A stretch of DNA of 64,000 bases from contig NZ_JARZAI010000007.1 of assembly GCF_029893355.1 (NCBI RefSeq), positions 1 to 64,000 of the forward strand. Reading direction: 5' to 3'. Below the pieces are notes generated by a model. That model ran no database searches, was not told where the DNA came from, and worked only from the letters and a program-made list of their open reading frames with translations. A program made the translations under genes and the position numbers. This document shows positions 8,951-18,191 of the stretch, piece by piece; the stretch's first letter is position 1, and each line of letters begins with the position of its first letter. Source of the DNA: Kitasatospora sp. MAA4 (GTDB lineage: Bacteria; Actinomycetota; Actinomycetes; Streptomycetales; Streptomycetaceae).

Positions 8951-8999
8951 CGAGTCCACAGGACAGCGCAAACGACCGGATGACGCGGAAGGTGCTCCC

Positions 9000-10478
9000 A
9001 TGACTGCCCAGGAAGAGCTGCGGCCAATCTTGACCACGGAGGCGGGCGCGCCCGTTGCCGACAACCAGAACACCGCGACCGCGGGAATCGGTGGCCCGGC
9101 CCTCATCCAGGACCAGCTGCTCTTCGAGAAGCTCGCGCACTTCAACCGCGAGCGCATCCCGGAGCGCGTGGTGCACGCCCGCGGCGCCGCCGCCTACGGC
9201 ACGTTCACGCTGACCGCCGACGTGAGCGCCTGGACCCGGGCGAAGTTCCTTTCCGAGGTCGGCAAGCAGACCGAGACCTTCCTGCGCTTCTCCACGGTGG
9301 CCGGCAACCTCGGCTCGGCCGACGCGGTCCGCGACCCGCGCGGGTTCGCACTGAAGTTCTACACCGAGGACGGCAACTACGACCTCGTCGGGAACAACAC
9401 CCCGGTGTTCTTCATCAAGGACGCCATCAAGTTCCCGGACTTCATCCACACCCAGAAGCGCGACCCGTACACCGGCTCCCAGGAGGCGGACAACGTCTGG
9501 GACTTCTGGGGCCTGTCGCCCGAGTCGACCCACCAGGTGACCTGGCTCTTCGGTGACCGCGGCATCCCGGCCACCTACCGCCACCTCAACGGCTACGGCT
9601 CGCACACCTACCAGTGGCAAAACGAGGCCGGCGAGTACTTCTGGGTCAAGTACCACTTCAAGACCGACCAGGGCATCAAGAACCTGACCGCCGACGAGGC
9701 GGCCGCGCTGGCCGGCGCCGACCCCGACTCGCACCAGCGCGACCTGCGCGAGTCGATCGAGCGCGGCGAGTTCCCGAGCTGGACCGTCCAGGTGCAGATC
9801 ATGCCCGCGGCCGACGCGGCGAACTACCGCTTCAACCCGTTCGACCTGACCAAGGTCTGGCCGCACGCGGACTACCCGCCGATCGAGATCGGCAAGCTGG
9901 AGCTCAACCGCAACCCGGAGAACGTCTTCGCCGAGGTCGAGCAGTCGATCTTCTCCCCGGGCCACTTCGTGCCCGGCATCGGCCCGTCCCCCGACAAGAT
10001 GCTCCAGGGCCGGCTCTTCGCCTACGCGGACGCCCACCGCTACCGCGTCGGCATCAACGCCGACCACCTGCCGGTGAACCGCCCGCACGCCGCCGAGGCG
10101 CGCACCAACAGCCGCGACGGCTACCTCTACGACGGCCGCCACGGCCGCCAGAAGAACTACGAGCCGAACAGCTTCGGCGGCCCGGTCGAGACCGGCCGCG
10201 CGCTCTGGGCGGAGACCCCGGTGACCGGCGTGACCGGCACCCACGTGGCGCCCTCGCACAGCGAGGACAGCGACTTCGTGCAGGCCGGCAACCTCTACCG
10301 GCTCTTCAGCGAGGACGAGAAGGCCCGCCTGATAGCCAACCTGGCCGGCTTCATCGCCAACGTGTCGGCCGACCGCGACGACATCGTCGAGCGCGCGATC
10401 GACAACTTCCGCCAGGCCGACGCCGATTACGGCAGCCGCCTGGAGGCCGCGGTGCGCGAGCTGCGCAAGCAGAAGTAA
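9000..10478 (+). CDS. catA: Monofunctional haem catalase
   Basis: A 492-residue small-subunit (clade 3) catalase that converts hydrogen peroxide to water and oxygen in the cytoplasm. The distal His lies in [12 protein letters not shown] (about residue 57), the distal Asn region in GNNTPVFF, and the proximal haem Tyr in the signature YADAHRYR (about 342-349). Length matches the family. ATG at 9000 has GGAAGG 7 nt upstream; the open frame to 8769 runs through the promoter and cannot be translated from this transcript. It is divergent from its likely repressor gene catR and ends at a strong bidirectional terminator. Confidence 0.97.
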   Translation: MTAQEELRPILTTEAGAPVADNQNTATAGIGGPALIQDQLLFEKLAHFNRERIPERVVHARGAAAYGTFTLTADVSAWTRAKFLSEVGKQTETFLRFSTVAGNLGSADAVRDPRGFALKFYTEDGNYDLVGNNTPVFFIKDAIKFPDFIHTQKRDPYTGSQEADNVWDFWGLSPESTHQVTWLFGDRGIPATYRHLNGYGSHTYQWQNEAGEYFWVKYHFKTDQGIKNLTADEAAALAGADPDSHQRDLRESIERGEFPSWTVQVQIMPAADAANYRFNPFDLTKVWPHADYPPIEIGKLELNRNPENVFAEVEQSIFSPGHFVPGIGPSPDKMLQGRLFAYADAHRYRVGINADHLPVNRPHAAEARTNSRDGYLYDGRHGRQKNYEPNSFGGPVETGRALWAETPVTGVTGTHVAPSHSEDSDFVQAGNLYRLFSEDEKARLIANLAGFIANVSADRDDIVERAIDNFRQADADYGSRLEAAVRELRKQK

Positions 10479-10498
10479 CGCGCGCACCCCTCAAGACC

Positions 10499-10541
10499 GC
10501 GGGCCCCGGAACCAGTCCACCGCACTGGTTCCGGGGCCCGC
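10499..10541. terminator. Bidirectional terminator between catA and hisN
   Basis: A perfect 18-bp stem (10499-10516 with 10524-10541) with a 7-nt loop separates two convergent genes. Confidence 0.9.
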
Positions 10542-10554
10542 ACCCATGCTGGTC

Positions 10555-11352
10555 CTAGACGCTGAGCCGGCGCAGGGCCTCCTCGTGCAGCAGCCCGTTG
10601 GAGGCCACCGCGTCGGCCCCGCCCGGGCCGTCCACGCCGTCGAGTCCGGTGAACCGGCCGCCGGCCTCCTGGACGACAATGCACGGCGCGGCCATGTCCC
10701 ACAGGCTCAGCTCCGGCTCGGCGGCGATGTCCACCGCGCCCTCGGCGAGCATCATGTACGACCAGAAGTCCCCGAACCCGCGGGTGCGCCAGCAGGCCCG
10801 GGTGAGGTCCAGGAAGGGGTCGAGGCGGCCGCGCTCCTCCCAGCCGGTCAGCGAGGAGAAGGAGAGCGAGGCGTCCTCGATCCGCGAGACCTTGGAGACG
10901 TGGATCCGCGAGGCCTTCGCCAGGCTGCGTCCGGCGTACGCGCCCAGGTCCTTCGCCGCCCACCAGCGGCGTTGCAGCGCCGGGGCCGAGACGATGCCGA
11001 CCACCGGAACCTCCTCGCCGTCCGGGCTGACCTCCAGCAGGGCGATCAGGGTGGCCCAGACCGGCACGCCGCGGATGTAGTTCTTCGTCCCGTCGATCGG
11101 GTCGATCACCCAGCGCCGCGGCCCGGTGCCGACCAGGCCGAACTCCTCGCCCAGCACCGCGTCACGCGGCCGGGCCCGCTGGAGGACGCTGCGCACCAGC
11201 TCCTCGGCCGCCTTGTCGGCGTCGCTGACGGGCGTCAGGTCGGGCTTGGTCTCGATCTTGAGGTCCAGCGCCCGGAAGCGCTCCAGGGTGATCGAGTCGG
11301 CCGAGTCGGCGAGGACATGGGCGAGGCGGAGATCGTCGTGGTAGTCGGCCAT
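10555..11352 (-). CDS. hisN: Histidinol-phosphatase, inositol monophosphatase type
   Basis: A 265-residue enzyme of the Mg-dependent inositol-monophosphatase fold. Motifs: GEEFG (metal ligand), [15 protein letters not shown] (metal and phosphate site) and [15 protein letters not shown] near the C-terminus. In Streptomyces this orthologue, next to rsgA and aroA, performs the last phosphatase step of histidine synthesis. ATG at 11352 has no evident ribosome site, so the mRNA may be leaderless; an 8-bp inverted repeat (11366-11373 with 11392-11399) lies just upstream and could be an operator. A generic inositol-phosphatase role is the alternative. Confidence 0.88.
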   Translation of the reverse strand: MADYHDDLRLAHVLADSADSITLERFRALDLKIETKPDLTPVSDADKAAEELVRSVLQRARPRDAVLGEEFGLVGTGPRRWVIDPIDGTKNYIRGVPVWATLIALLEVSPDGEEVPVVGIVSAPALQRRWWAAKDLGAYAGRSLAKASRIHVSKVSRIEDASLSFSSLTGWEERGRLDPFLDLTRACWRTRGFGDFWSYMMLAEGAVDIAAEPELSLWDMAAPCIVVQEAGGRFTGLDGVDGPGGADAVASNGLLHEEALRRLSV

Positions 11353-11410
11353 GCGTCGAACAGTAGCGAGCCGCCCACGATCCCGACAGTTCGGCTCGCA
11401 CGTCGGACAG

Positions 11411-11526
11411 TCAGGACCCGTCGGACGACCAGTAGGCGGGGAAGGCGCTGGTGTCGATCGCGAAACCGAAGGGCTCGGGAAGCGGGATCGAGCGGCCGAA
11501 GTCGAAGTGCACGGCGTCCGTGTAGC
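11411..11526 (-). pseudogene. 3' remnant of a Uma2-type (DUF820) gene
   Basis: The reverse strand encodes about 38 residues ([20 protein letters not shown], then [12 protein letters not shown] and a stop) with coding-like G/C third positions but no start or upstream domain. The stretch resembles the C-terminus of Uma2-family putative endonucleases, which are numerous in Streptomyces. The 5' part is missing where the exporter gene at 11554 now lies. Confidence 0.5.
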
Positions 11527-11553
11527 GTGGCACACCCCGCCGACATCCAGGCC

Positions 11554-11877
11554 TCAGTGGCCGGAGCCGCTGAGTTGGAGGCCGACCACGCCGGCGATCA
11601 CCAGGCTGATCGAGACCAGCTTCAGGACCGAGGTGGACTCGTGCATCCAGATCATCCCGTAGATCGCGGTGCCGGCCGCGCCGATGCCGGTCCAGACCGC
11701 GTAGGCGCTGCCTACCGGGAGGGTCCTCAGGGAGAGGGTGAGCAGGCCGAAGCTGCTGAGGGCGAAGGCGGCGAAGAGGGCGGTGGGGACGAGCCGGGTG
11801 AAGCCGTGGCTCAGTTTGAGGTTGATCGCGAAGCCGGTTTCCAGCAGTCCGGCGAGGACGACCATCAACCATGCCAT
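11554..11877 (-). CDS. Small multidrug resistance (SMR/EmrE-type) exporter
   Basis: A 107-residue membrane protein with four predicted helices. The hallmark Glu lies in helix 1 (LAGLLETGFAINLKLS), and the GSAYAVWTGIGAAGTAIYG segment is typical of SMR exporters. ETGFA and the size fit the Gdx (guanidinium exporter, formerly SugE) subgroup as well as EmrE-like drug exporters; the sequence alone does not settle which. ATG at 11877 follows AGGGAGACGAGCC. A 10-bp inverted repeat sits in the leader. It lies between two conserved housekeeping blocks and beside a gene remnant, so it may be an insertion. Confidence 0.9.
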   Translation of the reverse strand: MAWLMVVLAGLLETGFAINLKLSHGFTRLVPTALFAAFALSSFGLLTLSLRTLPVGSAYAVWTGIGAAGTAIYGMIWMHESTSVLKLVSISLVIAGVVGLQLSGSGH

Positions 11878-11900
11878 CGGCTCGTCTCCCTGGGTCTGAC

Positions 11901-11930
11901 AGAGCGTCGGCCGTGGTCAACCGACGCTCT
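11901..11930 (-). promoter_or_regulatory. Leader hairpin or operator before the SMR gene
   Basis: A perfect 10-bp inverted repeat, AGAGCGTCGG-N10-CCGACGCTCT, ends 24 nt before the ATG. It could be an RNA hairpin controlling expression or a TetR-type operator; no regulator gene is adjacent. Confidence 0.55.
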
Positions 11931-11976
11931 TATGATCACCGCTGGCGGGTGATCCGACACCTCGGCCGACAGGCCC

Positions 11977-13032
11977 TCAGTCGCCCTCGCTGCTCTCGCG
12001 GGAGGAGAGCAGGCGGCGCAGCGAGTAGAGCCGGGCCTGCTCGGCGTGGCCGTCCTCGACCCAGGCGTCCAGGGCGCAGTCGGGTTCGTCGTGGCTGCAG
12101 GCGCGCGGGCAGTCCACCGTGCCGGGTTCCAGGTCGGGGAAGGCGTGGATCACCCGGGACGGGTCGATGTGCGACAGACCGAACGAGCGGAACCCCGGGG
12201 TGTCGATCACCCAGCCCGGGTCCAGCGCCTTCTTGGAGCCCGGCTTGACCCCCGGCGGCGGGGGCAGCCGCAGGGCCAGCGCCGAGACGGTGGTGTGCCG
12301 CCCGCGTCCGGTGACCGCGTTGACCACGCCGGTGCTCCGCTGGTGCAGCGGCACCAGGGCGTTGACCAGGGTGGTCTTGCCGACTCCCGAGTGGCCGATG
12401 AAGACCGTCGAGCGCCCGCGCAGGTGCTCGCGGACCGCCTCGGCGCCGGTCGTCTCCAGCTCGTCCCGGCGGGTGACCACGTAGGAGATGCCCAGCGGCG
12501 CGTACGTCTCCAGCAGCGGCGCGGCCGGGGCCAGGTCGGACTTGGTGAGCACCAGCAGCGGTTCCATGCCGGCGTCGTAGGCCGCCACCAGGCAGCGGTC
12601 GATCAGCCGGGGCCGGGGCTCCGGGTCGGCCAGCGCGGTGACGATCGCCAACTGATGGGCGTTGGCCACCACGATCCGCTCGTACGGGTCGTCGTCGTCG
12701 GCCGTGCGCCGCAGGACGGAGCTGCGCTCCTCGACGCGGACGATCCGGGCCAGCGTGTCCGGCTCGCCGGAGAGGTCGCCGACGACGTTGACGATGTCGC
12801 CGACCACCACGCCCTTGCGGCCCAGCTCCCGGGACTTCATCGCGACCACCTCGCGCTCGCGCTTGGTGCCCGCCTCGACCAGGCAGGTCAGCCGGCCGCG
12901 GTCGACGGTCAGGATCATCGCCTCGTCGGCGTCCTCGTGCTTGGGCCGGATCCTGGTCCGCGGCCGGGAGCCCTTGGGGCTCGGGCGGTTGCGGATGTCG
13001 TCCTCGTCGGCGTCCTTGCCGTAACGGCGCAT
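11977..13032 (-). CDS. rsgA: Ribosome small-subunit-dependent GTPase RsgA
   Basis: A 351-residue assembly GTPase for the 30S subunit. It has the N-terminal OB fold and the circularly permuted order of GTPase motifs: TKSD (G4) first, then GHSGVGKTTL (G1), the TTVSAL switch and DTPG (G3), then a C-terminal zinc site (CPRACSHDEPDC). Start at 13032 gives the Arg/Lys-rich N-terminal tail common in actinobacteria. It follows aroA on the same strand by 16 nt, so the two are co-transcribed, as in S. coelicolor. Confidence 0.96.
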   Translation of the reverse strand: MRRYGKDADEDDIRNRPSPKGSRPRTRIRPKHEDADEAMILTVDRGRLTCLVEAGTKREREVVAMKSRELGRKGVVVGDIVNVVGDLSGEPDTLARIVRVEERSSVLRRTADDDDPYERIVVANAHQLAIVTALADPEPRPRLIDRCLVAAYDAGMEPLLVLTKSDLAPAAPLLETYAPLGISYVVTRRDELETTGAEAVREHLRGRSTVFIGHSGVGKTTLVNALVPLHQRSTGVVNAVTGRGRHTTVSALALRLPPPPGVKPGSKKALDPGWVIDTPGFRSFGLSHIDPSRVIHAFPDLEPGTVDCPRACSHDEPDCALDAWVEDGHAEQARLYSLRRLLSSRESSEGD

Positions 13033-13048
13033 GTTCCCGTACTCCCGC

Positions 13049-14383
13049 TCAGACGCCCGCCGCCGCCGGCGGATCGAGCAGGTCGGTCCACATCTGCGGG
13101 AAGTCCGGCAGGGTCTTGGCGGTGGTGGCGATGTTCTCCACCTGGACGCCGGGGACGGCCAGGCCGATCACCGCGGCGGCGGTGGCGATCCGGTGGTCCT
13201 CGTAGGTGTGGAAGACCCCGCCCTTGAGCGCGCGCGGACGGATCCGCAGGCCGTCCTCGGTCTCCGAGACGTCCCCGCCCAGGTCGTTGATCTCCTTGGC
13301 CAGCGCGGCCAGCCGGTCGGTCTCGTGCAGCCGCAGGTGGGCGATGCCGTAGAGGTGCGACTCGGAGTCGGCCAGCGCGGCGACGGCGGCGATCACCGGG
13401 GTGAGTTCGCCGACGTCGTGCAGGTCGGCCTCGATGCCGTGGATCCGGCCGCTGCCGGTGAACTCCAGGCCCTCGTCCGTGAAGCGGTGGCTGCCGCCCA
13501 TCCGGGTGTAGATCTCGCGCAGCTGGTCACCGGGCTGGGTGGTGTGCCGCGGCCAGTCGCGGACCGTCACCCGGCCGCCGGTCACCAGGGCCGCGGCGAA
13601 GAACGGCGCGGCGTTGGAGAGGTCCGGCTCGACGACGACGTCGCGGCCGATCAGCGCGCCGGGGGTGACCCGCCAGACGTCCTTCTCGCCGCCGTCCTCG
13701 GGGGCGTCCACCTGGACGCCGGCCAGGCGCAGCATGTCGACCGTCATCCGGATGTGCGGCAGCGAGGGCACCGGGCCGCCGATGTTGCGGATCTCCACGC
13801 CCTGGTTGTAGCGGGCGCCGGAGAGCAGCAGGGCGCTGACGAACTGGGAGGAGGACGAGGCGTCCAGCTCGACCGTCCCGCCGTCCAGCGCGCCGGTGCC
13901 GTGCACGGTGAGCGGGAAGCCGCCGCGGCCGCCGTCGTCGATCCGGGCGCCCAGCGCGCGCAGCGAGTCGATCACGCCGTGCTGCGGGCGCTCGTAGCTG
14001 CGCGGGTCGCCGTCGAAGTGCACCGGACCGTCGGCGAGGACCGCCAGCGGGGGCAGGAAGCGCATGACCGTGCCCGCGTTGCCCACGTCCACCTGAGCCG
14101 GGCCGCGCAGCTGGCCGGCCGGGATGACCCGCCAGGCCTCCCCGCCGCCGCTGCCGCCGCTGGTGTTGTTGACCTGTTCCTCGATGCCGACGCCGAGCGC
14201 CCGCAGGCCGTCGGCCATCAGCTGGGAGTCGCGGCTGCGCAGCGGCCTGCGCACCCAGCCGGGCTCGGAGGCCAGCGCGGCCAGCACCAGGGCCCGGTTG
14301 GTGACGGACTTGGATCCGGGGATGGTGACGGTCGCGTCGACGGCGGCGGTCGCGACGGGGGCGGGCCACAGGGTCTCGGTCAT
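13049..14383 (-). CDS. aroA: 5-enolpyruvylshikimate-3-phosphate synthase
   Basis: A 444-residue EPSP synthase, the sixth step of the shikimate pathway, joining shikimate-3-phosphate and phosphoenolpyruvate. Motifs: PGSKSVTNRALVLAALA near residue 22, GNAGTVMRFLPPLA (PEP site), and LHETDRLAAL with EDHRIATAAAVIGL near the C-terminus. Length and domain pattern are complete. Upstream partner of rsgA. Confidence 0.97.
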   Translation of the reverse strand: MTETLWPAPVATAAVDATVTIPGSKSVTNRALVLAALASEPGWVRRPLRSRDSQLMADGLRALGVGIEEQVNNTSGGSGGGEAWRVIPAGQLRGPAQVDVGNAGTVMRFLPPLAVLADGPVHFDGDPRSYERPQHGVIDSLRALGARIDDGGRGGFPLTVHGTGALDGGTVELDASSSSQFVSALLLSGARYNQGVEIRNIGGPVPSLPHIRMTVDMLRLAGVQVDAPEDGGEKDVWRVTPGALIGRDVVVEPDLSNAAPFFAAALVTGGRVTVRDWPRHTTQPGDQLREIYTRMGGSHRFTDEGLEFTGSGRIHGIEADLHDVGELTPVIAAVAALADSESHLYGIAHLRLHETDRLAALAKEINDLGGDVSETEDGLRIRPRALKGGVFHTYEDHRIATAAAVIGLAVPGVQVENIATTAKTLPDFPQMWTDLLDPPAAAGV

Positions 14384-14443
14384 GCCGCCAGTTTAGGGGG
14401 GCGCGGCGCGGGCGCTCCGCGTGCGGCCCAAGGCGTGGACGGT

Positions 14444-15154
14444 CTAACGAAGGAGTTGGCTGCCGCCGGCCAGCAGGCAGGACAGCGCGACCACCAGGAA
14501 GAGGGTCACCCAGAGCAGCGCGCCCACGCCGGTGAGGCGGGCCAGTTGGTCGGCGTCGGAGTCGCGGGCGCCGCCGCGTCGGCGCTTGCTCTGCAGCTCG
14601 ACGACCGGGCGCACCCCGGCGAGCAGCAGGAACCAGACGCCGAGGTAGGCGAAGACGGCCTGGAGCTGGGCGCTGCCGAACCAGGAGACGGCGAAGAAGA
14701 CGGCCCCGGTGGCGACCACGGAGAGCAGCCCGAAGGCGTTCCGGATCATGATCAGCAGCGCGGCCAGCAGGGCGATCGAGATCCACAGCAGCGCGGTGAT
14801 CCGCCCGTCGGCGAGAAGGGCGGCCCCGCCCAGGCCGAGCAGGGAGGGCGCGGTGTAGCCGGCCGCGGCGGTGAGGATCATGCCGGGGCCGGTCGGGCGC
14901 CCGGAGGAGACGGTCAGGCCGGAGGTGTCCGAGTGCAGCCGGACGCCGTCCAGTCGGCGGCCGGTGAGCAGCGCGACCAGGCTGTGGCCGCCCTCGTGCG
15001 CGATGGTCACCACGTTGCGGCTGAGCCGCCAGACCGGGTGCGGCAGTATCGCCAGCAGGGCGGCCGCGGCGCAGGCCAGCACCAGCCAGCGCGGCGGGTC
15101 CGGCTGGGTGCCGATGACGCGCTGCCAGACGGCGGTGATGTTGTGGTCGTCCAT
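14444..15154 (-). CDS. M50B-like membrane metalloprotease
   Basis: A 236-residue membrane protein with about six hydrophobic helices. TIAHEGGHSLVALL holds an HExxH-type zinc motif (HEGGH), as in the M50B-like family of actinobacteria. The second conserved zinc-ligand motif is not obvious, so activity is unproven. Start at 15154 (MDDHN) is preferred over the longer frame, though the ribosome site is weak. It lies upstream of aroA on the same strand, as in S. coelicolor. Confidence 0.82.
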   Translation of the reverse strand: MDDHNITAVWQRVIGTQPDPPRWLVLACAAAALLAILPHPVWRLSRNVVTIAHEGGHSLVALLTGRRLDGVRLHSDTSGLTVSSGRPTGPGMILTAAAGYTAPSLLGLGGAALLADGRITALLWISIALLAALLIMIRNAFGLLSVVATGAVFFAVSWFGSAQLQAVFAYLGVWFLLLAGVRPVVELQSKRRRGGARDSDADQLARLTGVGALLWVTLFLVVALSCLLAGGSQLLR

Positions 15155-15276
15155 GCTTCGTCCAGAGGGCAGGTGTCGGGGGAGAGGGCAGCCTCCCATG
15201 GAGGGACAGCCGCGGGGTAGTCACCGGTTCCCGGAAGCCCGCTCACGGGCCCGGGGGATCATGGGAAACTGCCGGT

Positions 15277-16023
15277 ATGTGTGGTCGATTCGCGGCGAGC
15301 ACCACGCCGGAGGACATCGTCGAGCACTTCGGCGTCGCCCAGTGGGACCCGGCCGAGACGCTCGCGCCCAGCTGGAACGTGGCCCCGACCCAACCGGTCC
15401 GGGTCGTCCTGGAACGGATACCCAAGGGCGGTACCGCGCCGGTGCGCCAGCTGAGGGTGCTGCGCTGGGGGCTGGTGCCGGCCTGGTCCAGGTCGCCCGA
15501 GTCGGCGGTCAAGATGATCAACGCGCGGGCCGACACCGTGCACGAGAAGCCCTCCTACCGGCAGGCCTTCGCCTCCCGCCGCTGCCTGGTCCCGGTGGAC
15601 GGCTACTACGAGTGGCAGACCGCGCCTAGCGAGACCAGGCCGCGCCGGCAGCCGTACTTCGTCAGCCGGGTGGACGGCGCACCGCTGGCGCTGGCCGGGC
15701 TGTACGAGTTCTGGCGCGACCGCGGCCGGCCCGCCGACCACCCCGAGGCCTGGCTGGTGACCTGCACCATCGTCACCACCGAGGCCGAGGAGCTGCTCGC
15801 CCCGATCCACGAGCGGATGCCGCTCTACCTCCAGCCGCAGTCCTTCGACGCCTGGCTCGACCCCGCGCTCTGCGACGCCGACCAGGCGCGCTCGCTGCTG
15901 GTGGCGCCGGAACCGGGCCTGTTGCAGGTCGCGCCGGTCTCCGCCGCGGTGGGCAGTGTCCGCAACAATCATCCGGGGCTGACCGCACAGGTCACTCCCG
16001 AGGAGGAAGGGCTGCTGTTCTGA
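15277..16023 (+). CDS. SRAP-domain protein (YedK/HMCES family)
   Basis: A 248-residue SRAP protein, which caps abasic sites in single-stranded DNA through a covalent link to Cys2. MCGRF at the very N-terminus supplies Cys2; NVAPT, NARAD, GYYEW and the late ERMP motif form the conserved active site. Start at 15277 is fixed because Cys2 must follow Met1. Its stop codon shares one base with the next start (TGATG), so the two are translationally coupled. Confidence 0.95.
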   Translation: MCGRFAASTTPEDIVEHFGVAQWDPAETLAPSWNVAPTQPVRVVLERIPKGGTAPVRQLRVLRWGLVPAWSRSPESAVKMINARADTVHEKPSYRQAFASRRCLVPVDGYYEWQTAPSETRPRRQPYFVSRVDGAPLALAGLYEFWRDRGRPADHPEAWLVTCTIVTTEAEELLAPIHERMPLYLQPQSFDAWLDPALCDADQARSLLVAPEPGLLQVAPVSAAVGSVRNNHPGLTAQVTPEEEGLLF

Positions 16024-16679
16024 TGGCCGACGACGTCGAGACCACCCTGGTTCCCACCCCGGTCGGGGACGCCCGGATCAGCTGGCACCGGCCCGCCGGA
16101 CCGGCGAAGGCGGTGCTCGGCCTCGGGCACGGCGCCGGCGGCGGGATCGGCGCGGCGGACCTGGTGGCGCTGGCCGCGGCACTGCCCGCGCTCGGGTTCG
16201 CCGTCGCGCTGGTCGAGCAGCCCTGGCGGGTGGCCGGCAAGAAGATCGGTCCGGCGCCGAAGACCCTGGACCTGGCCTGGCTGCCGATCGCCGAGCGGCT
16301 GGCCGCCGAGGGGCTGCCGCTGGTGGTCGGCGGCCGCAGTGCGGGGGCCCGGGTGGTCTGCCGTACGGGCGCGGCGAGCGGGGCGGCGGCCGTCCTGGCG
16401 CTGGCCTTCCCGCTGCACCCTCCGGGGAAGCCGGAGAAGTCGCGGGCCGAGGAGCTGCTGGGCAGCGGGCTGCCGACGCTGGTGGTGCAGGGCACCGCGG
16501 ACCCGTTCGGGACGCCGGCGGAGTACCCGGAGCTGCCGCCGACCCACCGGCTCGTCCCGGTGCCGAACGCCGGCCACGGATTCGCCGTTCCGAAGTCGGC
16601 GCCGCTCGGCCGGGACGGGGTGCTGGAGCTGATCACCGGGTCCGTCGCGGCCTGGCTGGCGGAATCCGTCGGGCTGTGA
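16023..16679 (+). CDS. Alpha/beta-hydrolase (KANL3/Tex30-like)
   Basis: A 218-residue hydrolase-fold protein. [10 protein letters not shown] is the oxyanion strand; [12 protein letters not shown] is the nucleophile elbow (Ser in GRSAG); [11 protein letters not shown] carries the acid and NAGHGF the His. The closest known types are dienelactone-hydrolase-like proteins of unknown substrate. It overlaps the SRAP gene by 1 nt, and sigR starts 76 nt after it with its own promoter. Confidence 0.82.
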   Translation: MADDVETTLVPTPVGDARISWHRPAGPAKAVLGLGHGAGGGIGAADLVALAAALPALGFAVALVEQPWRVAGKKIGPAPKTLDLAWLPIAERLAAEGLPLVVGGRSAGARVVCRTGAASGAAAVLALAFPLHPPGKPEKSRAEELLGSGLPTLVVQGTADPFGTPAEYPELPPTHRLVPVPNAGHGFAVPKSAPLGRDGVLELITGSVAAWLAESVGL

Positions 16680-16685
16680 GCGGCT

Positions 16686-16712
16686 GGGAATGCCTTTGCC
16701 CGAGGGCGGGTT
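16686..16712 (+). promoter_or_regulatory. SigR-dependent promoter of sigR
   Basis: GGGAAT (16686-16691), exactly 18 nt, then GTT (16710-16712) matches the SigR consensus GGAAT-N18-GTT. It implies positive autoregulation of sigR after thiol stress, and places the transcript start near 16720. Confidence 0.9.
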
Positions 16713-16755
16713 TACCCCTCTGTCAGCACTGCCCGAACACGGAAAGGCAGCACAC

Positions 16756-17694
16756 ATGGGTTCGATCGTGTGCCCGGAGCGGCCCGAGGAGCGAAGCGCC
16801 GAGAGTGCCTTCATCCCGTGGTCGGATTGGCTCGCCGCGGGTGACAAGCCCGCAGGCCCGATATCCTCGGTGGCGGGTGGGCTCGGAGTGAGCCGGGCCC
16901 GTAATGCCGAGGAGGTGGGTCCGGTCGTCGCGACCGAGGACGAGCCGAACACAGGGCTGACCGGGGACGATCCGGTGGCCGGGGCCGAGCTGTCGGCTGA
17001 TCCGGCTGCCGAGCCCGGCTCCGAGCCGTTGACCGGCGAGGAACTGGCGGAGGCGATCGGCGAGGACACCTTCCGGGTGTCCTCGGACGAGACCGAGGAG
17101 GCCCGGCGGGGACGCTTCGAGCGTGACGCCCTGGGGTACCTCGATCCGATGTACTCGGCCGCGCTGCGGATGACCCGCAACCCGGCCGACGCAGAGGATC
17201 TGCTGCAGGAGGCGTTCGCCAAGGCCTACGCCTCCTTCCACCAGTTCCGCGAGGGCACGAACCTCAAGGCCTGGCTGTACCGCATTCTGACCAACACCTT
17301 CATCAACTCGTACCGGAAGAAGCAGCGGGAGCCCCAGCGCACCGCCGCCGAGGAGATCGAGGACTGGCAGCTGGCGCGGGCCGAGTCGCACATGTCGACC
17401 GGGCTGCGATCGGCCGAGACCCAGGCCCTGGACCACCTGCCGGACAGTGACGTGAAGGACGCCCTGCAGGCGATTCCCGAGGAGTTCCGCATCGCGGTCT
17501 ACCTCGCGGACGTCGAGGGCTTCGCCTACAAGGAGATCGCCGACATCATGGGGACCCCCATCGGTACGGTGATGTCCCGGTTGCACCGAGGCCGCCGCCA
17601 GCTGCGGGGCATGCTGGAGGGCTACGCCCGCGAACGCGGACTGGTCCCGGCGGGCAGTGCGGCCGGGAGCGAGTCGAAAGGGACGGGCTCATGA
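16756..17694 (+). CDS. sigR: ECF sigma factor SigR (thiol-stress sigma), long form
   Basis: An ECF sigma factor that turns on thioredoxin, mycothiol and proteolysis genes after disulfide stress. Region 2 ([19 protein letters not shown]) and region 4 ([28 protein letters not shown]) match S. coelicolor SigR almost exactly. ATG at 16756 follows GGAAAGG and lies downstream of the SigR promoter, giving 312 residues with an acidic N-terminal extension; a GTG at 16888 would give a 268-residue form. In S. coelicolor an analogous long form (SigR') made from the inducible promoter is unstable. The ATG at 16690 lies inside the promoter and is excluded. Overlaps rsrA by 4 nt (ATGA). Confidence 0.94.
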   Translation: MGSIVCPERPEERSAESAFIPWSDWLAAGDKPAGPISSVAGGLGVSRARNAEEVGPVVATEDEPNTGLTGDDPVAGAELSADPAAEPGSEPLTGEELAEAIGEDTFRVSSDETEEARRGRFERDALGYLDPMYSAALRMTRNPADAEDLLQEAFAKAYASFHQFREGTNLKAWLYRILTNTFINSYRKKQREPQRTAAEEIEDWQLARAESHMSTGLRSAETQALDHLPDSDVKDALQAIPEEFRIAVYLADVEGFAYKEIADIMGTPIGTVMSRLHRGRRQLRGMLEGYARERGLVPAGSAAGSESKGTGS

Positions 17695-18044
17695 GCTGCG
17701 GAGGTCCGCACGACACGGACTGCGGCGAGGTGCTTGATCACCTGTACGAGTTCCTGGACAACGAGATGGCCGAGGGGGACTGCGCCAAGCTGCGGCAGCA
17801 CTTCGACGAGTGCTCGCCCTGCCTGGAGAAGTACGGTCTGGAGCAGGCCATCAAGGCTCTGATCAAGCGTTCCTGCGGGTGCGACGACACGCCGTCCGAC
17901 CTGCGCAGCAAGGTGCTGGCGCGGATCGACGGCATCCGGGCCGGCCAGCGGGCCGTCGAGCCGCTGCTGGCGGCGGAGGGTGCCGGCCACGGGGACGGCG
18001 GGCTGCTGGCCGCCGGTCCGGTGGCGGCCGCCCCGGCGGACTGA
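17691..18044 (+). CDS. rsrA: Zinc redox-sensing anti-sigma factor RsrA
   Basis: A 117-residue anti-sigma factor that binds SigR when reduced and releases it on disulfide formation. Cys11, His37, Cys41 and Cys44 (HFDECSPC) are the ligands of the ZAS motif and the redox switch; Cys3, Cys31, Cys62 and Cys64 are also present. Start ATG at 17691 overlaps the sigR stop, giving coupled translation. A strong terminator follows. The last 30 residues are Ala/Gly-rich and variable. Confidence 0.96.
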   Translation: MSCGGPHDTDCGEVLDHLYEFLDNEMAEGDCAKLRQHFDECSPCLEKYGLEQAIKALIKRSCGCDDTPSDLRSKVLARIDGIRAGQRAVEPLLAAEGAGHGDGGLLAAGPVAAAPAD

Positions 18045-18073
18045 TCACGGCCCAGATCGGTCGATCTAGGCGC

Positions 18074-18108
18074 GAAGGGGCCCGAGAGCACTGCTCTCGG
18101 GCCCCTTC
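18074..18108 (+). terminator. Terminator of sigR-rsrA
   Basis: A perfect 16-bp stem (18074-18089 with 18093-18108) with a 3-nt loop, 29 nt after rsrA. Confidence 0.9.
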
Positions 18109-18191
18109 GGCGTCTGCCGGTCGGCTGCGGTCAGCACGGCGGTCTCACCCGATCGGGTGAGTGTGGCCAGTTCCCGCTTGGGCAATACGCG

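Noticed and set aside
16690..16755. ATG at 16690 as the start of sigR
   Set aside because: It lies within the -35 element of the SigR promoter, upstream of the transcript start.
18056..18070. CGATCTAGG near 18060 as a dre site
   Set aside because: It lacks the TGGTCT/AGACCA halves and precedes a terminator, not a promoter.
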